A DNA stretch of 34,345 nucleotides, taken from positions 1 through 34,345 of the forward strand of contig WOUP01000030.1 in NCBI GenBank assembly GCA_009772895.1, given 5' to 3'. This document shows, in pieces, positions 1 through 7,486 of this stretch (position 1 is its first letter; each line of letters opens with the position of its first letter). The notes beneath the pieces are model-generated. The model was not told the DNA's origin, did no database searches, and saw nothing but the letters and a program-made list of their open reading frames with translations. Made by a program: the position numbers and the translations under genes. The stretch is from Puniceicoccaceae bacterium 5H. Lineage in GTDB: Bacteria > Verrucomicrobiota > Verrucomicrobiia > Opitutales > Oceanipulchritudinaceae.

Positions 1-91
1 AGTGATAAAGCGATGCAAATGGCTCACGCCTCACTCAGTTTAGCGATCTACCGCAGAGTACAAGCTTATTTTGCGAGTTTTGAAACCGCTT

Positions 92-169
92 CTAGGAGGT
101 CGTGCAACCCGTCAGGACCAGGAGCAGCGCCCCGCAGAGCAGGAATCCGATACGCTTGAAAGTATTCAT
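92..169 (-). CDS. very short lipoprotein (25 aa), candidate
   Basis: A 25-residue reading frame starts ATG at 169 and stops TAG at 92-94. It reads as a basic N-terminus (MNTFKR), a hydrophobic stretch (IGFLLCGALLLVL) and a lipobox LTGC, then only TTS before the stop. This is the layout of a prolipoprotein that matures to about four residues on a lipidated cysteine, reminiscent of entericidin-like small lipoproteins, although I cannot assign it to that family. It lies 62 bp downstream of the glycine-zipper lipoprotein on the same strand and could be co-transcribed. No good Shine-Dalgarno sequence is visible. It overlaps a longer unrelated frame that looks like chance. The compact signal-plus-lipobox pattern supports a real gene, but the length leaves substantial doubt. 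Confidence 0.45.
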   Translation of the reverse strand: MNTFKRIGFLLCGALLLVLTGCTTS

Positions 170-182
170 GGTAGATAAGGAA

Positions 183-200
183 GGGGACCTGGAGGCCCCC
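183..200 (-). terminator. weak hairpin between the two lipoprotein genes
   Basis: GGGGACC (183-189) pairs with GGCCCCC (194-200) around a four-base loop with one A/C mismatch. It lies just after the stop of the glycine-zipper gene on the minus strand. No T-run follows, so it could be a weak terminator or an RNA-stabilising hairpin. Confidence 0.25.
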
Positions 201-231
201 CGATGGTTGGATAAGGTTTAGGCGTAGTCGC

Positions 232-822
232 TCAGCTGCCGCTGCTGGTGGAGCCGGCCGTGCCGTTGAGCTCGGCCTCGAGTTCCGCCGCGCGGCGCTC
301 GGCTTCTTCCTGTCGACGCTGGGCGGCTTCGAGCTGCTTCTGGCGCGCAATGGCGGCATCGCGCTCAGCTTCGAGCTGCTTCACGCGGGCTTCGGCCTCG
401 CGGGCGGCTTGCTCGGCTTCGAAGACCTCGCGGTCGGTCGTCTGCTGGCCTTTGGCGATGGTCATCTGGCGCTCGTATTCGCGCTGCTGGGCTTCCTTCT
501 CCTTCTGGATCCGGGCCATTTCCATATTGAACTCGCGCTGCTGGGCCAGCTCTTCCGCGCGAGCCTTGTCCTTGGCGTCTTGCGACTGGCCGACGGTGCC
601 GCCGAGCAAGGCCCCGACAGCCGCACCGATGGCGGCCCCGGCCGCGCCGTTGCCCGAGCCCGAGTTGTTACCGATGGCGCCGCCGATCAGCGCACCACTG
701 GCCGCCCCGACCCCGGCACCGCGGGTGGTGTTGGGATTATTGGCCGTGCTGGAACAACCGCCGATGAGGGCGGCGATCAGGGCCAGCGGCAGGATCTTGC
801 GGGTGCAAAGAGTCAACTTCAT
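232..822 (-). CDS. glycine-zipper outer-membrane lipoprotein with coiled coil
   Basis: The 196-residue protein opens with a lipoprotein signal peptide ending in a lipobox (LIGGC, Cys23). It then carries a glycine-zipper segment at about residues 35-78 with repeated GxxxG-type spacing (for example GAAIGAAVGALLGG), of the kind seen in YMGG/Rick_17kDa-like envelope lipoproteins. Residues 80-185 are charged and rich in E, Q, R, K and A, and should form a long helix or coiled coil. The C-terminus is a short Gly/Ser tail. The likely place is the outer membrane or periplasmic face, with the zipper packing into membrane and the helix reaching into the periplasm. The ATG at 822 has GGAG at a usable distance upstream. 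The exact role is not predictable from sequence. Confidence 0.8.
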   Translation of the reverse strand: MKLTLCTRKILPLALIAALIGGCSSTANNPNTTRGAGVGAASGALIGGAIGNNSGSGNGAAGAAIGAAVGALLGGTVGQSQDAKDKARAEELAQQREFNMEMARIQKEKEAQQREYERQMTIAKGQQTTDREVFEAEQAAREAEARVKQLEAERDAAIARQKQLEAAQRRQEEAERRAAELEAELNGTAGSTSSGS

Positions 823-975
823 GGTCTGTTCTCCGAGATTGGGCTGCGTTTCCCTGGAGGGGGAGTGATCAAGTTGGAATCAGTAAACGCTATCTACACC
901 TTCCAAAGAACGCAACTGACTCCCCAATTCAACCCCGCCGGGAGTAAAGGGTTGCAGGGCGGATGAACGGTGCCG

Positions 976-1530
976 TCAGCTGTCCGTCAGCGCGTGTACA
1001 CGCGAGGCAAAAGTGCGGAATCCATCCACCTGACGCTGCAGGCGTTCGCGCAATTCTTCCTCCAGCGGCACACCCTGGTCGTCCAGCGTCTGATAGGTGG
1101 CGGGGATGAAAACCCGGCGGTTATAGGCGTAACCGTTGCGATAGGCCATGATCTGCTGCATCTGCTCCACCGGGCGCATACCGCCCGAGCTGCCTGCCGA
1201 AAGCCCGGTGAAGGCGGCCGGGCGCGAGTCGTAAAAATCGGGGAAGGGCAAATGATCGATCAGCAGCTTAAGCGCGCCGGGAAAGCTGCCGTTGTATTCC
1301 GGTATAATCCAATGCGTCCCGCGCGAGGCCAGCAGGGGCTCGCTGAACTGTTCGACGAAATCGGCCGGCTTCTGCCCGTAAGACAGGGGCGAAAGCAGCT
1401 CCGGCGGCAACTTGCTCAAGTCGAGCAATGTGATTTTTTCGCCGCGTTCGCGGTACAATTCAGCGATGTAGGTCGCCAGCTTCAGCGTCTTGCTGTCGGC
1501 TCGATTGGTCCCTGCAACGATTGAAATCAT
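976..1530 (-). CDS. NADPH-dependent FMN reductase-like flavoprotein
   Basis: The 184-residue protein begins MISIVAGTNRADSKT, matching the N-terminal strand and phosphate-binding loop (GTNRxxSxT) of the NADPH-dependent FMN reductase/flavodoxin-like family. A central IIPEYNGSFPGALKLLID segment (about residues 74-91) matches the family's conserved PEYN..pg.lKn.iD motif. A later GLSAGSSGG stretch (about residues 108-116) fits the flavin-contacting loop. Such cytoplasmic proteins reduce FMN, quinones or azo and nitro compounds with NAD(P)H; the substrate here is unknown. The frame extends upstream to 1611, but the ATG at 1530 is where family similarity starts, and GAGGGG lies ahead of it. The flavoprotein family is secure, the physiological role is not. 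Confidence 0.85.
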   Translation of the reverse strand: MISIVAGTNRADSKTLKLATYIAELYRERGEKITLLDLSKLPPELLSPLSYGQKPADFVEQFSEPLLASRGTHWIIPEYNGSFPGALKLLIDHLPFPDFYDSRPAAFTGLSAGSSGGMRPVEQMQQIMAYRNGYAYNRRVFIPATYQTLDDQGVPLEEELRERLQRQVDGFRTFASRVHALTDS

Positions 1531-1799
1531 GCCGCAGCTTGGCCCCTCAAAACCGGTAAGGCAACCCCGAGCTGCAGGAGCCTGCCCTTCGCACCCTAAC
1601 AATATCAACAAACTAGGGTTACCGAGGCAGGAATCCTACCATTCAGAAGCCTCCATCCTGTATTAATGATTCTAATATACGAAAGCCTTTTCGTGTGTCA
1701 CATTTGCCCAATCCAAAGACGCTAATAGCCAGCATAAGTCTCTTTATACCAGTTTTTTAATTTGACCGCCTAAACATTAACGCTTCTTATGACGATAAG
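1531..1799. other. intergenic region between divergent genes
   Basis: This AT-rich 269-bp stretch separates the FMN reductase gene (minus) from the cbb3 operon (plus), so both promoters should lie here. A perfect inverted repeat ACGAAA-GCCT-TTTCGT occupies 1679-1694. A TTGACC element near 1763-1768 followed by TCTTAT 17 bp later (about 1786-1791) could be a -35/-10 pair for the cco operon, but it is not a strong match. I see no FNR-type TTGAT-N4-ATCAA box, although such a site might be expected for a cbb3 oxidase. No further gene is evident. Confidence 0.4.
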
Positions 1800-1970
1800 A
1801 TGGAAGTCATCCTATTGACGGTCTTCTGCAGCGTGCTGCTGGCCGTCCTCTTCGGGATCCTGTTCTGGCACGAACGCCGCCACCGCGGCTTCGGCAGCGC
1901 GGAGCGGGAGGCCCTTCGCCCCCTGGAAGAGGATAGCGGCCAACGCTCTGCCCGCGACCACCACTCATAG
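1800..1970 (+). CDS. small single-span membrane protein heading the cbb3 operon (CcoS-like position)
   Basis: A 56-residue frame starts ATG at 1800 and stops TAG at 1968-1970. It has one membrane segment (about residues 3-23, MEVILLTVFCSVLLAVLFGI) followed by a short polar tail rich in Arg, His and acidic residues. It sits 49 bp before ccoNO on the same strand. Small one-span proteins are usual partners of cbb3 oxidases (CcoS, CcoQ, CcoH). The tail lacks the aspartate-rich WAVxxGQFDDL pattern of textbook CcoS, so I do not give that name. The segment REALRPLEED resembles the C-terminal RANLPLEDQD of CcoQ here, which may reflect a shared binding surface. It is likely real because of the membrane-protein composition and operon position; its function is inferred from context only. 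Confidence 0.6.
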   Translation: MEVILLTVFCSVLLAVLFGILFWHERRHRGFGSAEREALRPLEEDSGQRSARDHHS

Positions 1971-2019
1971 CGTCCCACCTAGCTTCGTTACACGTCTCCG
2001 TTACTTTTTCTCGAGCGCC

Positions 2020-4383
2020 ATGAATCAAGGCAACTCCCCTACCACGACCATCGAATACAATGACCGCGCGGTCCGCTACTTCATGTTGGCGGGCATCATC
2101 TGGGGTCTTGTCGGGATGGGCGCCGGCCTTTTGGCGGCCTTCCAGATGTATTTCCCGCAGCTGAACCTGGGGCTGTCCTGGATCAGCTTCGGCCGTCTGC
2201 GGCCCCTGCACACCAACGGCGCCATCTTCGCCTTTGTGGGCAATATGATGTTTGCGGGCATCTACCACAGCACGCAGCGCCTGTGCAAGACGCGCCTGGC
2301 GAGCCGCGCCCTCACCTGGTTCCACTTCTGGGGCTGGCAGGCCATCATCCTCGGTGCGGCCGTCACCCTGCTGGCCGGCTACACGCAGGGCAAGGAGTAT
2401 GCGGAGCTCATCTGGCCGCTCGACATCCTGGTGACGCTCACCTGGGTGGCCTTCGCCATCAATTTCTTCTGGACCCTCGCCCGCCGTAACGAGCCGACGC
2501 TCTACGTGGCGATCTGGTTTTACATCGCGACGATCATCACCGTGGCGCTGCTGTATGTGGTGAACAACCTGCAGCTGCCCACGAGCGCCCTGCACAGCTA
2601 CTCGATCTACGGGGGTGTGAAAGACGCGCTGGTGCAATGGTGGTACGGCCACAACGCCGTGGCCTTCTTCCTGACGACGCCGATCCTCGGCATCATGTAT
2701 TACTACGTGCCGAAGGCGGCCAATCGCCCGGTCTACAGCTACCGCCTCTCCATCGTGCACTTCTGGGCCCTCGTGTTTATCTACATCTGGGCCGGTCCGC
2801 ACCACTTGCTCAACACCGCCCTGCCCCACTGGCTGCAGGCGCTGGGCATGATCTTTTCCCTCATGCTGTGGGCACCGTCCTGGGGCGGCATGCTCAACGG
2901 CCTGTTGACCCTGCGCGGCGCCTGGAACCAGCTGCGGCGCGACCCGGTGCTGAAGTTCTTCGCCGCCGGCGTGACCTTCTACGGCATGGCCACCTTCGAG
3001 GGCCCGCTGATGTCGATCCGCGCGGTCAACTACCTCAGCCACTATACAGACTGGACGATCGGCCACGTGCACGGCGGCACCCTGGGCTGGAACGGCCTGA
3101 TGGCCGCCGGCATGTTCTACTTCCTGGCCCCGCGCCTGTGGAAAGCCAAGCTGTGGAGCCAGAGCCTGGCCAACCTGCACTTCTGGGTCGCCTTCGTCGG
3201 CATCCTCTTCTACGTCGGCGCCATGTGGGCCAGCGGCATCACCCAAGGCCTGCACCTCAACGCCGTCTCCGACGACGGTCTCTCGCTGAAGTATCAGTTC
3301 CTCGAGACGGTGCAGACCATCCGCCCGCTGCTGCTCTTCCGCGCCATCGGCGGCTCGTTCTACCTGTTCGGCTGGGGCCTGCTGATGCTCAACATTTTCA
3401 TGACCATCCGCGGTGCGGAACCGGTCAACGGCACGGTCGAAGTCCCGGCTTCCGACGTGGAGGCGACGCGCCAGACCGAAGGCACGATCGGCTGGATCGG
3501 CACCGTGTTCAACTGGCCGTTCATCTACAGCGCTTTCTTCATCTTCGGCTTGCTCGGCTGGATCGTGGGCCAGGGCCTCGGCGACGCCGGCGACATCATC
3601 CAGGTGCTCGGCATCGGCGTGCTGACCCTCACCACGCTCACCTGCATCGTGCACTTCCAGGTCACGGGCCGCAAATGGGGCGAATGGTACGAAAAGCTGA
3701 TCGGCAACTGGATTCCCTTCACCGTGCTGACCTTCCTCGCCGTCTTCATCGGCGGTGCGATCCAGATCATCCCGACCCTGGCCGTCCAGCGCGTGAAGAA
3801 CCTCGAAGACCGCGTGCAGGTGCCCTACACGCCGCTCGAGCTCGCCGGCCGCGACATCTACGTGTCCGAAGGCTGCTACAACTGCCACAGCCAGATGATC
3901 CGCACCATCGTGCCGGACGTCCGCCGCTACGGCGACTACAGCCGCCTGGGCGAGTCGATCTACGACCACCCCTTCCAGTGGGGCTCCAAGCGCACCGGCC
4001 CGGACCTCGCCCGCGAAGGCGGCGTGCGGAACAACATCTGGCACTACGACCACATGCACAACCCGCAGGAGATCAGCCCGGGCTCGATCATGCCGCCCTA
4101 CCCGTGGCTGCTCGAGCAGGATGCCGACTACGCCGCCATCCCCGGCAAGCTCAAGGCACTGCGCGTGCTCGGCGTGCCCTACCCGGAGATGACGCCGGAA
4201 GAAGTCCAGGCCCAGATCGACGAACAGGCCCAAGGCATCGTGGACAGTCTCCACGAGGAATACCGCACCGCCGACAAAGACAAGAAGATCGTGGCCCTGA
4301 TCGCCTACCTGCAAAAGCTCGGCACCTACGAAGACGTCGACGCCGCGCAGGCCCGCATCGAGTCCAGCAAGGTCCTCGAATAA
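2020..4383 (+). CDS. ccoNO: cbb3 cytochrome c oxidase, fused catalytic and mono-haem subunits (CcoN-CcoO)
   Basis: The 787-residue membrane protein joins CcoN and CcoO. Residues 1-460 are the haem-copper oxidase core with about 12 membrane spans. The expected ligands are visible: His64 in RPLHTNG, His211 in WYGHNAV, His261-His262 in AGPHH, and His349/His351 in GHVHGG, for haem b, CuB and haem b3. Residues 490-590 add linking membrane spans. From about 590 the CcoO part carries a haem c motif CYNCH (619-623) and a likely methionine ligand in SIMPPYPWL. The enzyme passes electrons from c-type cytochromes to oxygen at low oxygen tension and pumps protons across the cytoplasmic membrane. ccoN and ccoO are separate genes in Proteobacteria; fused forms occur in some other phyla, including Verrucomicrobia. 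No Shine-Dalgarno sequence precedes the ATG; the leader is pyrimidine-rich. Confidence 0.97.
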   Translation: MNQGNSPTTTIEYNDRAVRYFMLAGIIWGLVGMGAGLLAAFQMYFPQLNLGLSWISFGRLRPLHTNGAIFAFVGNMMFAGIYHSTQRLCKTRLASRALTWFHFWGWQAIILGAAVTLLAGYTQGKEYAELIWPLDILVTLTWVAFAINFFWTLARRNEPTLYVAIWFYIATIITVALLYVVNNLQLPTSALHSYSIYGGVKDALVQWWYGHNAVAFFLTTPILGIMYYYVPKAANRPVYSYRLSIVHFWALVFIYIWAGPHHLLNTALPHWLQALGMIFSLMLWAPSWGGMLNGLLTLRGAWNQLRRDPVLKFFAAGVTFYGMATFEGPLMSIRAVNYLSHYTDWTIGHVHGGTLGWNGLMAAGMFYFLAPRLWKAKLWSQSLANLHFWVAFVGILFYVGAMWASGITQGLHLNAVSDDGLSLKYQFLETVQTIRPLLLFRAIGGSFYLFGWGLLMLNIFMTIRGAEPVNGTVEVPASDVEATRQTEGTIGWIGTVFNWPFIYSAFFIFGLLGWIVGQGLGDAGDIIQVLGIGVLTLTTLTCIVHFQVTGRKWGEWYEKLIGNWIPFTVLTFLAVFIGGAIQIIPTLAVQRVKNLEDRVQVPYTPLELAGRDIYVSEGCYNCHSQMIRTIVPDVRRYGDYSRLGESIYDHPFQWGSKRTGPDLAREGGVRNNIWHYDHMHNPQEISPGSIMPPYPWLLEQDADYAAIPGKLKALRVLGVPYPEMTPEEVQAQIDEQAQGIVDSLHEEYRTADKDKKIVALIAYLQKLGTYEDVDAAQARIESSKVLE

Positions 4384-4523
4384 GCCCACAACCCACCGCA
4401 GGAAACGAAGAGAGAATGGAGGCATAGCATTCAGGCAAAAAGCACTTTCCCTGTTTCGACCCCAGTCCGAGGGTCCTTCCACCCACTTCGTTACCCGCGG
4501 TTAAAATCCCCTTTGTTTTTCCC

Positions 4524-4706
4524 ATGTTCAAACGCGTCACCTTCGAAGACTGGCAGACGATCGTCACCCTGATCGCCTTCGTCCTCACCTTTGCCGCCTT
4601 TGTCTTCTTTACCGTCCGGGCGTTCTTCATGAAGAAGCGCGACCTCGACCAGCGCGCCAACCTGCCGCTCGAAGATCAGGATGGCGAAAAGTCCGACCGT
4701 TCCTGA
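4524..4706 (+). CDS. ccoQ: cbb3 oxidase small subunit CcoQ-like
   Basis: The 60-residue protein has a single membrane helix (about residues 12-34) followed by a positively charged MKKRD stop-transfer and a soluble tail containing RANLPLED. This matches the CcoQ/FixQ pattern of one span plus a short cytoplasmic tail with a conserved LPLxD ending. CcoQ stabilises the assembled cbb3 complex in other bacteria. It lies between ccoNO and ccoP on the same strand, 140 bp after ccoNO and 30 bp before ccoP. The ATG follows a C/T-rich leader without a Shine-Dalgarno sequence. The assignment depends on position and pattern because the family is poorly conserved. Confidence 0.85.
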   Translation: MFKRVTFEDWQTIVTLIAFVLTFAAFVFFTVRAFFMKKRDLDQRANLPLEDQDGEKSDRS

Positions 4707-4736
4707 CCGACCACCCTTCCCTGCTTCGACCACACC

Positions 4737-5315
4737 ATGAGCACTCCCACCCAAGATCCCAACGAGCCGCCGAAGCGCCCGCACGTCTACGACGGCATCG
4801 AGGAGTACGATAACCGCCTGCCCAACTGGTGGCTGTGGACCTTCTACCTCGCCATCATTTTTGCCGTGCTCTACTGGTTTACCTGGTACAGCGCCCATTA
4901 CGGCACCTCCAACGAGGAGCACGTAAACAAGGCCATGGCCCAGCTCGAGGAAGCCCAGCTCGCCGCTCTCAGCGAGATCAACAACGAAACGCTGTGGCAG
5001 ATGAGCCAGAACGACGGCTTCGTCGCCAAGGGCGAGGAGATCTTCATGAGCACCTGCGTCAGCTGCCACGGGGCAGACCTCAAGGGCGGCATCGGCCTCA
5101 ACCTCGTCGACCACGAGTGGAAGTGGGGCAACACCCCGATGAGCGTCTTCACCGTCGTGACCAACGGCTCGCCGGACAAGACCTCCGGCATGCAGAGCTG
5201 GAAAAGCCAGCTGGGCCCGGAAGGCATCAGCCAGGTCGTCGCCTTCGTCCTGAGCCACCATACACCCGAGGAGATGGCCTCCGCCACCACCCTGAATACA
5301 CCGATCGGCCAGTAA
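4737..5315 (+). CDS. ccoP: cbb3 oxidase subunit CcoP, short one-haem form
   Basis: The 192-residue protein starts with a proline-rich cytoplasmic stretch and the CcoP N-terminal domain (YDGIEEYDNRLPNWW, residues 18-32). One membrane helix follows (about 33-50), then a linker helix and a single cytochrome c domain with haem motif CVSCH (107-111). Met152 is a candidate axial ligand. Canonical CcoP is about 300 residues with two haem c motifs; only one CxxCH is present here, so this is a natural short form rather than an obvious truncation. It docks to CcoNO and carries electrons from the soluble donor. It stops 14 bp before ccoG. Confidence 0.93.
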   Translation: MSTPTQDPNEPPKRPHVYDGIEEYDNRLPNWWLWTFYLAIIFAVLYWFTWYSAHYGTSNEEHVNKAMAQLEEAQLAALSEINNETLWQMSQNDGFVAKGEEIFMSTCVSCHGADLKGGIGLNLVDHEWKWGNTPMSVFTVVTNGSPDKTSGMQSWKSQLGPEGISQVVAFVLSHHTPEEMASATTLNTPIGQ

Positions 5316-5329
5316 GGGGGGCCGACACC

Positions 5330-6727
5330 ATGAGCAGCAGCAGCACCAAAAGCCCGAACCTCAACACCGTCACGACCATCAATCGCGACGGTTCGCGCTT
5401 CTTTATCCACCCGGCAGACGTCAGCGGCCGCTTCACCACGTGGCGGCGCTTCAGCGCCATCCTGCTCATCGTCGTCTACGTCGCGCTGCCCTGGATCCCG
5501 ATCAACGGGCACCCCGCCGTCTTCCTCGACGTCGCCCACCAGCGCTTTCACCTCTTTGGGCTCACCTTTGCCGCCCAGGATGCCTGGATGATGTTCTTCG
5601 GCATCACGGGCCTCGCCTTTCTGCTCTTTTTCGTCACCGCGCTCTTTGGGCGCGTCTGGTGTGGCTGGGCCTGCCCGCAAACCGTCTTCCTCGAGCATGT
5701 CTTCCGCCGCGTCGAACGCTGGATCGAGGGCGACGCCACCGCCCGCCGCAAGCTCGACCGGGCGGACTGGACCCCCGGCAAGGCAGCCAAACGCGTGGCC
5801 AAGCACGCCATCTTCGTCGTCTTCGCCGCCGCCATCGCACACATTTTCCTCAGCTATTTCGTCTCCATCCCGGGCCTCTGGGGCATGATCCTCGAAAGCC
5901 CGCAGGAGCACTGGTCGGCCTTCCTCTTCATGGCCGCCGCCACCGCCCTCATCTACGGCAATTTCGCGTGGTTCCGCGAGCAGCTCTGCATCATCATCTG
6001 CCCCTACGGCCGCTTCCAGAGCGCGCTGATCGACAACCACACCTACAACGTTGCCTACGACTACAACCGCGGCAACCCGCCCGGCAAGCCGCGCGACCCC
6101 AACGCCGGCGACTGCATCGACTGCCGCCGCTGCGTCCAGGTCTGCCCCACCGGCATCGACATCCGCAACGGCCTCCAGCTCGAGTGCATCGGCTGCGCCA
6201 GTTGCATCGACGCCTGCGACAACGTGATGGACAAGCTCAAGCGCCCGCGCGGCCTCATCCGCTACGCGACCGATGAGCAACTCGAGGGCCGCCAGAGCAA
6301 GCTGCTGCGTATCCGCACTCTGCTCTACATGCTCTTCGGGCTCGTGGGCCTCGTCGTAGCCGGCTTCTCCTTCGGCAATTACGAGCCGCTGACCGCACGG
6401 GTGGTGCGCATGAGCGGCTCCCCCTTCTACGTCACGGAGACCGCGGTGCGCAACCAGTACCAGGTGCGCCTGATCAACAAGTCCGAAGAACCCATGCGCG
6501 TGCACGCCGAGATCACTGCCGGCGATCAGCCCGTCGAGCTATTGGGCCTCGTCGATGCCGTGGAACTCGCGCCCCAACAGGAGACCTCGGCCACCGCCGT
6601 GGTCGTGGTGTCGCGCGAGGATTACGAAGGCAGTTTCCGCTTCGAGCTCGTCGTATACAACGACAGTGGCGCAGAGATCCGTCAGCAAATCGAGTTCCTG
6701 GGACCGGAGCCGCAGCTGCTCAAGTAA
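5330..6727 (+). CDS. ccoG: cbb3 oxidase assembly iron-sulfur protein CcoG
   Basis: The 465-residue membrane ferredoxin begins at the ATG at 5330, preceded by a G-rich GGGGG element. It has an N-terminal span (about 40-57), CGWACPQTVF (111-120) and CIIICPYGRF (220-229), which are hallmark motifs of the CcoG/RdxA/FixG family. Two 4Fe-4S ferredoxin clusters follow: C262, C265, C268, C272 and C286, C289, C292, C296. The C-terminal 120 residues form the FixG Ig-like periplasmic domain. In other bacteria CcoG reduces copper (Cu2+ to Cu+) during cbb3 oxidase assembly. The usual partners ccoH, ccoI and a standard ccoS are not next to it and may lie elsewhere. The ORF is open further upstream, but that part is antisense-like shadow of ccoP. 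Confidence 0.95.
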   Translation: MSSSSTKSPNLNTVTTINRDGSRFFIHPADVSGRFTTWRRFSAILLIVVYVALPWIPINGHPAVFLDVAHQRFHLFGLTFAAQDAWMMFFGITGLAFLLFFVTALFGRVWCGWACPQTVFLEHVFRRVERWIEGDATARRKLDRADWTPGKAAKRVAKHAIFVVFAAAIAHIFLSYFVSIPGLWGMILESPQEHWSAFLFMAAATALIYGNFAWFREQLCIIICPYGRFQSALIDNHTYNVAYDYNRGNPPGKPRDPNAGDCIDCRRCVQVCPTGIDIRNGLQLECIGCASCIDACDNVMDKLKRPRGLIRYATDEQLEGRQSKLLRIRTLLYMLFGLVGLVVAGFSFGNYEPLTARVVRMSGSPFYVTETAVRNQYQVRLINKSEEPMRVHAEITAGDQPVELLGLVDAVELAPQQETSATAVVVVSREDYEGSFRFELVVYNDSGAEIRQQIEFLGPEPQLLK

Positions 6728-6737
6728 AAAGGTAGTT

Positions 6738-6753
6738 AAGTTTAACTAAACTT
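6738..6753. promoter_or_regulatory. perfect palindrome between ccoG and the DUF4336-like gene
   Basis: AAGTTTA-AC-TAAACTT is a perfect 7-2-7 inverted repeat in an AT-rich 64-bp gap that stands out from the GC-rich surroundings. It lies 38 bp before the next start codon. It could be an operator for that gene or a weak hairpin at the end of the cco transcript; there is no T-run. Confidence 0.4.
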
Positions 6754-6791
6754 TAACTTGTCAAACGCGCCTTTACTGGGAGGATACGCTG

Positions 6792-7481
6792 GTGTCTTCC
6801 CAGAGTTCATCGAGCCGACTGGAGCCGCTAGCCCCCACCCTCTGGGCACATGAGATCACCCACCAGCTGTTGGGCCTGAAGCTGCCGCGACGCATGATCG
6901 TCGCAAGACTGCCCAACGGCACCCTCCAGCTGCACAGTCCCAACCCCATCACGCCGGACCTGCTCGAAAACCTCCACCAGTTGGGCCGCGTTTCCTCCAT
7001 CGTCGCCCCAACGCTCTTCCACGACACCTTTCTGGCCGACACCCTTCGACTCTTCAGCGAATGCCGCCTCTACGCGCCGGAGAGTCTCCACTTGCGGGGC
7101 GACCTCGCCAACGAGCGCTGCAGCTTTGAGGCGTGGCCAGAGAACTGGGCCACCAGCCTGCGCCCCCACACCCTGCAAGGCTGCAAAGTAGAAGAGACCG
7201 TCTTCCTCCACGCCCCCAGTCGCACCCTCCTGGTCAGCGACCTGGTGATGAATATCGGCCCCACCGAGCCCTTCGCGACCCGTCTGTTTTTCAGGCTCAA
7301 CGGTGCCTACCAGCGGCTCACGCCCACCCACATCTTCCGGCAGACCATCACCGACCGCCGCGCCTTTCGCGCCAGCGTCGACCACATCCTTTCCTGGGAC
7401 TTCAACCGCCTCGTCATGACCCACGGCGCCATCGTCGAAACCGGTGCCAAGGAACGCCTCATCCGCGAACTGCGCGTGTAG
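6792..7481 (+). CDS. DUF4336-like protein (metallo-beta-lactamase-fold relative)
   Basis: The 229-residue protein matches the general pattern of DUF4336: an N-terminal PLAPTLWAHE strand, a RMIVARLPNGTLQLHSPNPI segment (about residues 33-52), and an IVAPTLFHDTF segment (about 69-79) where related proteins carry the metal-site histidines. Only His76 is kept there, with Asp in place of the second His, so metal binding is doubtful. The frame starts with GTG at 6792 behind a good GGGAGG ribosome-binding site, one of the few clear Shine-Dalgarno sequences in the window. No signal peptide is present, so it is probably cytoplasmic. No biochemical role is known to me. It follows ccoG on the same strand but has its own likely operator. 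Confidence 0.7.
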   Translation: MSSQSSSSRLEPLAPTLWAHEITHQLLGLKLPRRMIVARLPNGTLQLHSPNPITPDLLENLHQLGRVSSIVAPTLFHDTFLADTLRLFSECRLYAPESLHLRGDLANERCSFEAWPENWATSLRPHTLQGCKVEETVFLHAPSRTLLVSDLVMNIGPTEPFATRLFFRLNGAYQRLTPTHIFRQTITDRRAFRASVDHILSWDFNRLVMTHGAIVETGAKERLIRELRV

Positions 7482-7486
7482 CGTTA

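Noticed and set aside
1531-1799. FNR/Anr box controlling the cbb3 operon
   Set aside because: No TTGAT-N4-ATCAA-like sequence is visible in the upstream region.
1807-4482. 891-residue open frame antisense to ccoNO
   Set aside because: It is rich in Asp, Val, His, Gln and Gly, as is usual for the reverse frame of a GC-rich gene, has no domain match, and covers a certain gene.
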